Positions 10,880-20,720 of a DNA stretch of 64,000 nucleotides are shown here, one piece after another (positions within the stretch are counted from its first letter, which is position 1; each line of letters begins with the position of its first letter). Both the position numbers and the translations under genes were made by a program. Under the pieces are notes generated by a model. That model was not told where the DNA came from, searched no databases, and saw nothing but the letters and a program-made list of their open reading frames with translations. Source of the DNA: Gracilariopsis chorda (taxonomy: Eukaryota; Rhodophyta; Florideophyceae; Gracilariales; Gracilariaceae). The stretch covers positions 1 through 64,000 of the forward strand of contig NBIV01000211.1 in NCBI GenBank assembly GCA_003194525.1. Reading direction: 5' to 3'.

Positions 10880-12890
10880 AGAATGCCGCTGCGGGTGGTT
10901 ATATTAATGTAGTCTTTTTCTGCTCACTCATCTCCTTCTCACCACTACCCTCTCACACCAAACTACAAAGTGCAGTCTTCTTCATGCACTTTCTAAAGCC
11001 TTCGCCTTCCCCTCCGTTCCTGCGCTTGCCTGTTTGGTGCCTCGTGTTACCACTTCCTCGATACCCAGCACTGCTTCCGCTTCTGCCTCGCGCCCCGGCC
11101 CTGCCACTTGCTCCAGGAAACCAAACTGCTCCGGCGTCCGTCTCGTGCTTCGGTGCTGCCACTGTGCACCTGCACCTTGGCTCCCGGTTCGATAATTTCT
11201 CTTTCTTCTTATTTGTCCGTGCTTGTCCACCCGAGTCAATTCATTCGTTATTGCAGCCACTCTAAATTCACTGGAAGCCAAATCCGTATTAATTGAGACG
11301 TACTAATGCGAGATTCTAGTCCCCTTGTATATTCTAAACAAAAATTGACATACAGAGTCATAGTAGCGTAACATAAATTAACGATGCCACGGACCCATAC
11401 TACGACCGAGAGAACTCTTGGAAGCCAGGTTTCAAAAAAACCGAATCGCTACCAAAGCGGCAAAGAGAGGACTATATAGTCTTCGCGAGGGCATCATTCG
11501 GAAATATTCTAGTCGATGTTACGTGAACAAAGTCTCCGTCCTGTCAGGCAATTTAGGTTCAAGAAAGTATCTTATCAGATGTTCTAACGGCGATGAAGAT
11601 ACGTTCTTCAAGGAAAAATTCTTTCGACTGCTTGGGCCCTATATCCTACTCCTTCTCGCTGAAGGTCCATGGATTGAGTATTCATTTGAGGATTTGTATC
11701 GTCTTGGGCTTATGTTTTCTGTCTGAGACATAAAAAATAATTCAACGCTACTAGGGTGTTACTGAAAGATACAAAAGATCGTATAGAAAGAACACTGGTA
11801 CTTTACTGTCGACGAAGTCACTAAACAGGAACACACGATCGATTTGTGTACTCTTCGTATCTTCGGAAATCCTGGAAATCATACTCATACGTTTTCTGCT
11901 TCTGATCCATTCAGGTTTGGAATTGACGTTCGTATCATGGCAATCTACACGATTAACGAGTGGTGCTCTCACTATCCGGGACATTACTTAAAAATGTCCA
12001 CCCAGCCGTCTCGTGAAGACAACCGCGACCTTCGGGGTTACGAACTTGAGGATGAGCATCCTATTCGCTTCTGGGACGAGACGAGCCTCTGTCCCACGGC
12101 AGTGCTGTGTAACGGATTGTTTGCACTCTAATGTTCTGTCTGTAATAATTATTGGGGTACTTTCCTTGATTATCTGGAAGCTTTCTAGAACTTTGGGAAA
12201 TCCTTGTCCACATATTAGAGACCTCCCTTTTTTGCAGAGACAGCTGTCGAAGAGCGATGCCAGCCTGGAGAGAGCTCAGCTTTATACCGCTCTTTCTTTT
12301 GGCCAGATTATCAAGCTTCGTGCGGGTGTCTATCTGCTAACATGTCTTGGTTCCGGCAAAGTTTATCATAACTTTGGCATCGATACTGATCGCAAACACA
12401 TTCTGGACTGTGCTGAAGCTTATCGGCTACAGTTATGCGAGCAAGCTTAGGAAAGCTGTGTTGGTGGTGGCTCGACGTTCATTTATGTATTTGAGATGGG
12501 AAACGGGTTCAAACACCAAGAAGTGACTCGAAGCGCACCCGTCATCATCACAAAAACACAGCAAGCGTCGCCATAAGCATGCGTCACACCGTGAGGAGGA
12601 TGTTATAGTCCTCGGTTAGGTTGAAGTACAGGCTTTTCACCACATTTTCAATGATTCAATAAAATGCACAAAAACTGTATACATGCATATGCTTTCCTAA
12701 ATTCATATATCAAGGTTTTATGCTCTATTCTTGTATCATATTATTCATCCTTGTTCACCTTCCATTCAGTTCTTGAGAATTGTTGGTCTTCTTACATATA
12801 GGACAAGGCTTCGAGCTTGAGTAGGATTCCTGTTTATATTCTCATGCCTTGAACTGCGAGCATATGCCGGATGACTAGCTTTAATGATCG
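10880..12890. other. Extra 2-kb region between gypsy integrase and 3' LTR
   Basis: This part lies inside the element but holds no gag-pol homology. It starts with a GC-rich, pyrimidine-rich stretch (10980-11260). A plus-strand open frame at 11418-11726 follows, with no ATG near its start and no recognised family, then the plus-strand frame at 12052-12450. It could be a nested insertion, captured sequence, or an antisense accessory region as in some plant gypsy elements. Nothing visible decides this. Confidence 0.5.
12052..12450 (+). CDS. Hypothetical protein, antisense inside the gypsy element
   Basis: From the first in-frame ATG this encodes about 132 residues; the open frame itself begins a few codons earlier at a GTG. 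I do not recognise the family. Residues about 28-44 (counted from the ATG) form a hydrophobic stretch (VLSVIIIGVLSLIIW) that could span a membrane, and a soluble-looking tail follows. It lies between the integrase end and the 3' LTR, opposite in direction to gag-pol. It may be a chance open frame. Confidence 0.3.
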   Translation: MSILFASGTRRASVPRQCCVTDCLHSNVLSVIIIGVLSLIIWKLSRTLGNPCPHIRDLPFLQRQLSKSDASLERAQLYTALSFGQIIKLRAGVYLLTCLGSGKVYHNFGIDTDRKHILDCAEAYRLQLCEQA

Positions 12891-12891
12891 T

Positions 12892-13935
12892 TCAAGGACC
12901 ATAAAAACTGGACATAATCGGGGGCCATTTCATGGCTTTGTCCAGACTTGCTTCTCGAGCTACTAGCACTTCATTCCCTACTTGAAATTCCTTAGTTTCA
13001 GTTGTTTGTTGAGTTCTTGGGTTAATCAAAGCTCGTGTGGCTCTTTGACGCAAAGCAGAGTCTAGTTCCACCCCACGATGTAAGTCACCACTGTGTATAA
13101 CAAGGGCACACGGATCATTCTGAGATCTATGTGACGGAACATCCATACAACAATTCAAATGGAAAAGTTCCATTCTTCAGGTGACAGCGCCTGCATCGAT
13201 AAAGTACCTTCTGTACCACTTCGTCTCAAGACTCTGGGCATTTTAAGATGCTCTTCGGCATAGACGTCTTTAGAATGCCAATCATTCTTTCGGCTCTGGT
13301 ACTCGACATTTGTGCATATGCTATCACTGTCTTGCAGATCATGCCATGGCGTTTGTTGATTTTTGAAAGACTTTTGCAGTAAAACTAGTAGCATTATCAG
13401 TGATCACAATACAAGGTTATCCGAATGGGGCCTTGATCTCTTCCTCTAGATATTTAATCAATTCTTTGGCAGTTGATGTAGTTGTGGCCTTTGAAATATG
13501 CCAAACTGTTATATGTTCTACTCCCACCAACATGAATCGGTTCTTCCGTGATGTTGTGGGTACGGGTCCAGCAAAGTCAATAGAGAATGTATGAAATAAG
13601 CCCGATAAGGGGTATCGGAGCGCAGTTCTATACGTCGGGATATTTTTTGCCCACAGGCACCCATCATATCTGCTTACATATTCTGCAACATGCTTGTGTA
13701 CTCCCGGCCACCAGTAACGTTCTACCACAACTTTCTTGGAACTATCAACGTCCCACTGTCTAATGGAATCATGAAAACTCCTTAAGATCTGCAGTCGTTT
13801 TCTTATTACGGGTATCACTAGAAGCCCTTTCTTAATCCTGCAAAAGAGTTTTTTGGTCCATACCATATAATTCTTAGCATTCGTTCTAATCTTGGGACGT
13901 TCCAGGGAATCCTCAGTGTTGAATGTCAATCCCAA
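12892..13935 (-). pseudogene. gypsy integrase (broken)
   Basis: Frame 13935-13417 carries the N-terminal zinc-binding region ending in 'RYDGCLWAK', then 'FSIDFAGPVP' with the first catalytic Asp. The next segment, after a stop near 13417, has 'VITDNATSF', the second Asp block. Frames 13394-13155 and 13173-12892 continue to the C-terminal region. The third catalytic residue (Glu) is not evident in its usual context. Integrase would insert the cDNA copy into the host chromosome. Confidence 0.75.
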
Positions 13936-13990
13936 GACGTAATTCGCTGTATCAATAAGAAACTGTTCTAAGTCGGCAAATATTGGTTAT

Positions 13991-14591
13991 TTACAAGAGA
14001 CTGCTAGTACGGGTCATCCATGTTTGATCAATAGGAACGTCTATACGTGATAAGTAGTCTGCAACAAGGTTACTTGCCCCCGGTTTGTACATTATCTGAA
14101 GCTCATAATCTGTAAGAAAATCCATCCATCTTGCAAGTCTTTCATGGAAATACCATTTCCTAAACGAGTACTGCAAGGGCTGATACTCATTAATGAGTGT
14201 GAATAAGAGAGAAGATATCAAATAAACACGAAAAGTTTTCAATGCAAAGATGATTGGTAATGCTCCGCGTTTGCAGGTTGAATAGCGTTTCTCAGCTGCT
14301 TTCATCGTACAGCAAGCTAGCAAACTGTACTGGATGTAAGTTTCCTTCTCTTTTCTGAGAAAGAACTGGACCTATCGACACACTGGATGCATCAGGTTCA
14401 ACTACGAAGGGTTCATCAAAGTTTAAAAATCCCAGAACAGGGTGTTTCACCAACTTTGCATTGAGATCCAAGAAGGCAACCTCTATTTCTGGGGTCCAGA
14501 GCCACTTTTTTTGCGGACGTGGTCTCATGCAAGGCAGTGGATGCTTCAGCAAATCTAGGTATAAAATGTCGATAGTAACTGGCCAGTTCAA
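13991..14591 (-). pseudogene. gypsy RNase H (broken)
   Basis: Frame 14591-14292 has 'FVVEPDASSVSIGPVLSQ', the start of a Ty3-type RNase H, where the usual 'tDAS..g.G.vL.Q' motif can be seen. Frame 14323-13991 has the tail 'YKPGASNLVADYLSRID', which is the N..AD.LSR end block. One frameshift near 14300 separates them. Confidence 0.75.
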
Positions 14592-15562
14592 GGAAACCTC
14601 TTAGTTCTGTTGCGGAGGCTAGACGTGGAGCGTCCTGTACAGCTTTGATCTTTTCTGGGTCAGTCGCGTTTCCCATCTTATCCATGATATGTCCCAAAAG
14701 CTTCACTTGAGACTCTGCAAAACTACACTTACAGCTTAAGCCTCAACTCATGCAAGTCAGTTCTGCAGATTACTTTTCCCAATTGATCAGGTGATCCTCT
14801 ATATTATCGGAGTAGATGACAAAGTCATCGAAATAGACACTAACAGGGGATTGGTCTTTCAACATGGCATATATCATTATATGAAAGGTAGCAGGTGCAT
14901 TCATAAATCCAAATGGCGTAAATTCAAACTTGAATGTACCGAATCCGCATATAAATTCGTCATCCTCTTGCATTCGTCGGCCATCTTCACTTGCCAATTT
15001 CCTCAAAACAAATCTAGAATTGTGAATAGCGGTTATCTACGAGGGCTGTCAAACAATTTTTCTACGCGTGGTAATGGCCAACAATCGTACTTCATCTTGG
15101 CATTCCATGCACGGTAGTCCACGCAAAATCTCGTGCTTCCGTCTTCTTTGTTACGAATACAATAGAAAAGGACCAGGCAGAGTTTGCTGGTGTGATGTTT
15201 CCTGCACGAAGCATTTTATCAGTCTGTTTTCTTACCACATCATTATGTCGCGCTGGGAGACGTCTTGCTCGAGACGCTAAAGTTTCTGGATCCTTTAGCT
15301 CGAGAGTATACCTAACTGGGATATCGGCAGGTCTAGGGTCTTCCAAAGACCAAACTACGGCCTTCCAGTCTATCAGTGTTGCAAAGAGCTGCATTTGTGC
15401 ACTTTTCGAGATATGCTTGACCTCTGTAGCAAGTAATGCCAATTTTAGGCATTCCTCTTCTTCGGCTAGGATCAGCACATGTAACTTTTTTCCCTCAATA
15501 TCACTATTTCCATTCTCTTTTAAGAGCTGGGGAATGGTCTCTTCCCCTTCACCCCCCACCAC
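14416..15562 (-). pseudogene. gypsy reverse transcriptase (broken)
   Basis: Frame 15562-15092 begins the RT domain, ending near 'ARDFAWTTVHGMPR', the equivalent of 'rfcVDYR.lN'. Frame 15006-14770 has 'FEFTPFGFMNAPATF' and the catalytic box 'YFDDFVIYS'. Frame 14706-14416 has the thumb 'KIKAVQDAPRLASATELRGF' and 'LELASYYRHFIPRFAE'. YFDD replaces the more usual Y[LIV]DD, and TPFG replaces MPFG. Stops lie at about 15090 and 15010. Confidence 0.8.
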
Positions 15563-15899
15563 TCATCATTGAGTGAGATTAGATCTCCTTCGCAAGAGCA
15601 ACAACAAGCTCCTTATCCTCGTCACATTCCGAACTCGAAGACTCTGGATATATCTCTGAGGTTGAGTTGAAACCCTCACTATCGGTCTCGGACCCTTCTA
15701 TATCAGAGATACGTTCATTTTACTCTGGATCTAATACGGATTCTTGTTTTTCTATAGTCACGGTCACAGTATGACTTCCCATGTCAATGCAAGCTTGAAC
15801 GTTCTCCAAGGCTGGGGAACTAATAATCCTATCCATTGGGGGTTCATCCACAACTAGAAAGTGTAGCAGCGTCTTCGACGGACCGAACAGCACAGGAAC

Positions 15900-16142
15900 T
15901 TACTTGACGACGCCTTGCACTACACTAGAGCTTCCATCGGCGACTTTAATCTTCCTCGTCCTTGCGTCTGGAGAGAGCGTATGTTCTTCCATAAGAGAAG
16001 TGAAGAGGAGGTTGGCCACGGCTCCTGAGTCTAGAAGTGCGTTGGATTTGGTTCCGAACAGCTTGAGTCTCACGTAGTTTAATCTTGGAATACTTCCAGG
16101 CCTATGGGCGACAGCAACCTTCTGACTTCTAGCCTTCTTCAC
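15900..16142 (-). pseudogene. gypsy aspartic protease
   Basis: This 80-codon frame contains 'NALLDSGAVANLL', a retropepsin active-site motif of the D-S-G-A type, with hydrophobic strands on both sides. It lies between gag and RT as expected. The region 15563-15899 linking it to RT has no recognisable domain and contains stops. Confidence 0.7.
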
Positions 16143-16492
16143 AAACTGAATCTGTCGTGTAACCTCTTTGTCATCTCAGCCGAGCAGTTGACCAAACCTG
16201 GGTACACAACAATTATTCGCCAACTCGATAAGTACATTGTACCGTACTTAAAAGTCTGAAATTCCATCTTTTCGGGATTTCTGGGCCTTATTTCGGGCTT
16301 GTTTGAGATATTGGGGCTGAATCCTCTTTCGACTTGGCAGACCTTTCATAAAGTCGAACAAAGGACCTGAATGAGAGTTCAAAAACTCCTGTACGGCAGT
16401 AATTACCGTTCTTGGCTGCTTTTGCAGTGCCCTGCCCTCAGAATCTCTCTTTGTAGTATTAATAGCACACTTTTTTGCATTGTCTTCAGTCA

Positions 16493-17415
16493 CTATCCCA
16501 TCTTTTTATTCCTTATCTTTGCAGAATCTCTCGGTTTATCTCCTTCTGCTTTTATGTAACTGTCTTCTGCAGCGATGGTGGTCTCCGGTATCAGTGCTGT
16601 TGACCAACACGTAGCTTCAGAGTGTCCCATTTTCCTCCATCGTGGGCATCTAGTATTTCGGTTTGGATTCTTGTCACAGTGATTTGCCCCATGTCCTGGC
16701 TTGTGGCAGAACAACCAGATACGGAAGTTGTTCCCTTCATTCGAAGTTTGTTTCTTCTTAACCAAGAGCGTGAGCTCCACTATCTGAAACGTGGGGTCTT
16801 CTACCTTATTTTCTATTGACTCCAGAGTTTGTTCGAGACGACGGAGAATCCTTATAGCATGAGTTCGCTTACCTTCTTCTTTCATCTTTTCATTATAGGC
16901 TTGAATGAAAGTCTTTCGGCCACGAACATAGTCTCGAATCGTACGCTAGAGAGTCTCGTAGCCACTTGCATCTCTCAGTAATACATACTGAGCCAGGTCC
17001 ATATGATCCATGACTGCATTTCTCAGCACTCCGAACTGGGCTTCATCATTGAAGTTGGCCTTCTTGAAGCAAACGTACATATCCGTTAGCGAAGTTGCCA
17101 TATCTACGGGTCGAAACTTGCAATGCATAGCTCCACGGATAGAATCCTGCGGACTGACAATCTCTGAGAACTCCTCGATCGTTACTTGCTTGATAGCAGC
17201 GTAATCATATTCGCTTTCGATCAACTGTCCCTCGTATGCGTATTTCTCGTAGTATCAAACTCTTTTCTTGTCAAACACGGCAGGAGCTGCGTTGCTTTTT
17301 CTGAATCATTAGCATTTTTGGATACAAAAATATCGAAGACGAAGAAGACCTTGACTACATCTGAGTTAGGTTTACCAGTGAACAAAATTGCTGAAGACGA
17401 CAACGTCGTCCTCAA
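16493..17415 (-). pseudogene. gypsy gag with two degenerate zinc knuckles
   Basis: Frames 17415-17221 and 17224-16946 carry alpha-helical gag sequence; 16885-16493 carries the nucleocapsid. Two CCHC-like knuckles can be placed, 'WLFCHKPGHGANHC' and 'CPRWRKMGHSEATC'. In the first the opening Cys is Trp; in the second the second Cys is Trp. Each change can come from one base (TGT/TGC to TGG). Both knuckles would therefore bind zinc poorly. Confidence 0.7.
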
Positions 17416-17420
17416 CAGGC

Positions 17421-17434
17421 CTTCTCGAGTACCA
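17421..17434 (-). promoter_or_regulatory. Candidate primer binding site of the gypsy element
   Basis: Immediately inside the 5' LTR the minus strand reads TGGTACTCGAGAAG. A TGG start, complementary to the CCA end of a tRNA, is the normal mark of a primer site. I cannot name the tRNA. Confidence 0.5.
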
Positions 17435-17606
17435 TGAAAGTAACGAAAGCGGCTTGCCTCCTCCCTGTCGGGTGTGGAGGGGGCGGCCCTTTTATGGAGA
17501 TCAGCCCCCCCGCGAGATTGTCTGGGGGGGCCAGTCTAAATGGTTGGTAAACACTGGAATGTCATGCACCCCAGTAAAAACCACATACGTGGTAGCCCGT
17601 GAATCA
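17435..17606 (-). repeat. 5' LTR of the gypsy element
   Basis: This 172-bp copy pairs with 10693-10868. On the minus strand it begins TGATTCACGG and ends CTTTCA. The element promoter should lie here, but no clear TATA box is visible. Confidence 0.75.
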
Positions 17607-17611
17607 AGCTA

Positions 17612-18166
17612 TCCAGAAACTTTTACACTTGGCAAACGACACGCTTCGTTCTCGAAAATCTTTTCAACCTGACGAAGCTATCTTTTCTTCTCTGCAAATT
17701 CCGTGAAAATGCAATGTAAACAACCTCATTATGAAATTTACCACTTCCTGGAGGAATTATACAGGTCAATAGATCATTCTATTCTATTCTGTGTAAGTGA
17801 CGTAGATTTTTCTGCAAGCATCTGCTGCTAGGCAAACACAATCTTGTTGAACAATAATCTGGACATTGGAGGAACAAAATATGGTTTTTGAAAATATAGA
17901 GCTACAGATAGGCGTCTTACCTTAAGCCATAGGCGTCATACTGTCGCAGAAGTCGTGCTATCATACACTCAACCAGCTACTGCTCACTAAGGTCTTTCTT
18001 ACGGCGGCACCTCACAGTGTGAGCTGTAGTCGTAAGAAAGGAGGGAGGGTTCAAGATTCGTATCCTTGGACGTCTTACTACATTCAACAGCATACTCCTA
18101 GCATCGTCATCTGCTTTTCTGTTATGTTTCTTTTGTATCGTTTACGTTTGTCTCGCAGGCACAGGC
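17612..18166. other. Intergenic region with a likely 3' splice acceptor
   Basis: No gene recognised. At about 18125-18158 a pyrimidine-rich run ends in TCTCGCAG, eight bases before the ATG of the next open frame. It looks like an intron 3' end, so an upstream exon may exist here. Confidence 0.4.
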
Positions 18167-18505
18167 ATGAACTCTACGGAATGTTTAGCAGTATTTGTTT
18201 GTCGCAAAACCAAATGCTTTCGTGCTCTACACGATCTAGAAAAAGACCTCAATGAATCCGTCACTGATTTTGAGCGAACCATTGCAATCTTAGAAGTAGT
18301 ACGAGAATTCGTTGATGTCAGCAACTTTTATGTTCGTTGGCTACAATTCAATTCAAATTCTTTGGACGCATTAGCGGAGTTTCAGCGCGATATGAAAGAA
18401 GCCACTCTCCGTTACTATTGCTTTGTGAGCATGCACGAGAAAATATGTGAAAATCACCCACCTTCACCTCAATCTAAATCTCCCTGCACCCTAAAACATC
18501 GTTAA
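18167..18505 (+). CDS. Hypothetical helical protein upstream of the TRRAP relic
   Basis: A 112-codon frame opens with ATG at 18167. The protein is rich in amphipathic helix (for example 'ALHDLEKDLNESVTDFERTI' and 'LAEFQRDMKEATLRYY') and ends in a Pro/Ser/Lys-rich tail. Size and helical make-up recall small Mediator-type subunits, but no motif supports that and I do not claim it. The frame is unbroken, on the same strand as the TRRAP relic, and stops 84 bases before the relic's ATG. A splice-acceptor-like sequence just upstream suggests it may be an internal or terminal exon. Confidence 0.45.
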   Translation: MNSTECLAVFVCRKTKCFRALHDLEKDLNESVTDFERTIAILEVVREFVDVSNFYVRWLQFNSNSLDALAEFQRDMKEATLRYYCFVSMHEKICENHPPSPQSKSPCTLKHR

Positions 18506-18588
18506 TGGTTCATTTGTCATCTTTCGACCATCTCCACGCACCATGATACTAACCAAGTTCACTCTTACAAGCATTTTTTTTGTTCCAT

Positions 18589-19230
18589 ATGGCTGCAAAT
18601 TCCCTGTATTACGAACAGTTTCTGGCTGGTAATTTTCAAGTTCATTGTGCCAGACTGGAAGATCCAGGCACGCCACTAGACACCCGCATGGAGTTGGCTA
18701 CGGAAATCCGCGATTCATTCGATCTGTACAACCTGCAGTATTCTCAATCTTTTCTGAATATCTTCCTCCTTTCCTTCAATACTGTGCTTAACCCACTCAC
18801 TCGGCCACAGCAGGTAGACAACACAACTCATGGACTTTGGGCGCTGATTCTGGAAAGTTTTAACCACGTTCCTCACAATGACATTCTTCACGCAAAAATT
18901 CTTAACATGCTCAACCCAGCCATGGATTTGATACAGATAAATAACGAACATAATGCTGCGCTTGCCGTTCACATTGTTACAGATCTTCACAAGAACTTTA
19001 GGAATCAACTTAGTGGTCGATTTCAGACGTTTTTAGACTTTAAGATTGTTGTATATGAACTGTTTGGGAAAACCGCAGAAACTTTACTTGTATCTCATAA
19101 GAATCTGCGTGCAACTGGGAAGCCGGCACCAGCTCGCATTGATCCTCCAACGCAGTCATTTATGGAAACTATCCAGTGCTTTCTTCTTATATTGTCGATT
19201 TTTCAGATGTATTCGCATATAAATGCGTAG
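18589..19230 (+). pseudogene. N-terminal part of a Tra1/TRRAP homologue, cut off by an insertion
   Basis: The 213-codon frame starts at ATG 18589 and resembles the extreme N-terminus of TRRAP/Tra1, the giant HEAT-repeat scaffold of the SAGA and NuA4 acetyltransferase complexes. Landmarks in order are 'DTRMELATEIRDSFD', 'DLIQINNEHNAALAVHIVTD', 'LHKNFRNQLSGRFQTFLDF' and 'SFMETIQCFLLILSIFQMY', which match the family's HEAT units at human residues of about 30-240. The homology stops abruptly at about 19225, with a TAG at 19228. It resumes at about 25.86 kb beyond a Helitron. This part has no internal stop and could still be translated as a short fragment. Confidence 0.75.
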
Positions 19231-19235
19231 AATAT

Positions 19236-19496
19236 TCACAAGATATTTTCTGTTGAGCATTTCCTTGCGTACAAGGGGGTTATTGTTGACTGATATGAGG
19301 CGTTTCGCCACAAAACTGCTTTGCACGCCTCCGTTTCCGCATGAAAAATGCCCATTTGGCGCAACGCCTCGCTGCCTATCCAAAAAATTAGCAGCAGCAG
19401 CAGCAAAGCGTACAGTGCAATGGCTTCTGCTGCATCTTGATTGCCTGCCTGCTGCTCAGTGGCTGGCACCACAGTAATGACTGCAGTGACAAGCAC
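19236..19496 (-). repeat. Dispersed repeat family R, copy C
   Basis: On the minus strand this shows the same landmarks as the copies at 6.56 and 6.96 kb: CTGTACGCTTTGCTGCTGCT, then GCAAAGCAGTTTTGTGG and CGAAACGCCTC. It begins within ten bases of the TRRAP break, so it marks the left edge of the inserted DNA. Related GC-rich sequence with a repeated GGCGCAGTGCAAAAAG motif runs to about 19600. Confidence 0.5.
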
Positions 19497-19610
19497 TCAG
19501 CAGTAGCTGGATTGCGCGACACGTGGCTGGCTTTTTGCACTGCGCCGGTGCAGCACAATGCACAGAGCATATATACTGCACTGGCGCAGTGCAAAAAGCA
19601 TCTTTCTTGC

Positions 19611-20249
19611 TGACCATAACCAATACTTTCACCTCCTATCTCAGGTTTGGCCAGTAGCGCAGAGTCGTAACCTTTTGCTACTTTGGGCACTGTTCCCGGC
19701 CTGGGACCTAGGCAACGGTGATCTCGTGTGCAGGTCGCCATAAGAGTACCCACTGACTACCATGGATCTCGAAAAGGTCGGGTGCTCCTCTGTGGTGTAC
19801 TGGTCGTTTGACGGTGATCTAGGACGTCTGAGGGATTGTAGGACCTAATACCGGCTTGTTGCCCAGGGTCCGGGATGGCCACTGTGTCGTACCTCTTGGG
19901 GCCGGAAAGCACACTACGTTGTGGGAGTAAAGGCATATCAATCTTTTCAACCAGACGTTGGTTAAACATCAAACGCCTCGAAAACTGGCTGGGCACACCT
20001 CGCCCGCCATAATCCAAGAGAAATGTGTCAAGAGTTCCTGTGCTGCGCACGACTCCATAGGGGAAATAGAAGTATTGCAGCAATTTTTTAATTGCTCATG
20101 CAACTAAGCCCGGTGGGTGCAAAGCAACAAAGTGCAACCAGTTTTTTTCACTTTCAACTTTGAGTTATATTGGAAATTATTTTGGAACTCCGGATAATGT
20201 TTTATCGGGTTAAAAAAAAGAATTGAATTTTCCATTTTTCGTAAATAAT
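19611..20249. other. Unassigned part of the insertion in TRRAP
   Basis: No coding similarity is visible. It lies between repeat copy C and the first Helitron coding sequence, so it is probably Helitron 5' sequence or another nested element. I could not place a Helitron TC 5' end with confidence. Confidence 0.4.
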
Positions 20250-20280
20250 TATAACAGGAGGAGGTCCACGTACGAGCTCT

Positions 20281-20406
20281 GGTGGTGCCCGACCACACTG
20301 TGGAGGTGCCAGAGCGAACTTGGGAGGTGCCAGAGACAATTCTGGAGGTTCCAGAGAGAACTCAGGCGGCGCAAGGCAAAACGCTGGGGGTCGTCACGTC
20401 GATAGT
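20281..20406 (+). repeat. Six tandem 21-bp units coding for a GGARxNS heptapeptide
   Basis: Six consecutive 21-nt units in one frame encode heptads of the form G-G-[A/S/R]-R/H-x-N/D-S-like. Examples are GGARANL, GGARDNS, GGSRENS and GGARQNA. The first and last units are the most diverged. Such Gly/Arg repeats often bind RNA or single-stranded DNA. They stand at the head of the Helitron coding region. Confidence 0.75.
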
Positions 20407-20720
20407 GATGGATCTCGGCCACGATCTGAAAGCATCGGCGATTACCACTTCTTCTGGCTTCAGATGAGGTGGGGGTATATGAGAGCGGAGCGCACGTTCA
20501 AGAACCCATTTTTCCAGCCGTGGAAGAAAACGAAATTACTCCGGCACCTACGTCGGTTGCAGTGGCAGATAGCACAAGCACCACTGGCGGCATTGAGGTT
20601 GCCACAGGTCTACCAACTTTGTGCCCAATACCTGGATTTCTGGAGTTTGTGAGAGGCCTTCCCAGTCACATTCCTCCGCCTCTGATGCCTCTTCCTCTCC
20701 CACCGATGCCTGCAGAAAAG

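Larger units (their letters stand above)
10693..17606 (-). mobile_element. Ty3/gypsy LTR retrotransposon, complete ends, broken coding region
   Basis: Minus-strand order is 5' LTR (17606-17435), PBS-like site, gag, protease, RT, RNase H, integrase, about 2 kb of extra sequence, polypurine tract, 3' LTR (10868-10693). RT before integrase marks the gypsy type. Flanking 5-mers are GGCTA (10688-10692) and AGCTA (17607-17611), an imperfect target duplication. By eye the LTRs differ at roughly a fifth to a quarter of positions, so the insertion is old. Many stops and frameshifts break gag-pol. Confidence 0.85.

Noticed and set aside
10984-11281. Overlapping Pro/Leu-rich (+) and Gly/Arg-rich (-) frames
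   Set aside because: Mirror-image low complexity from one pyrimidine-rich tract; no domain.
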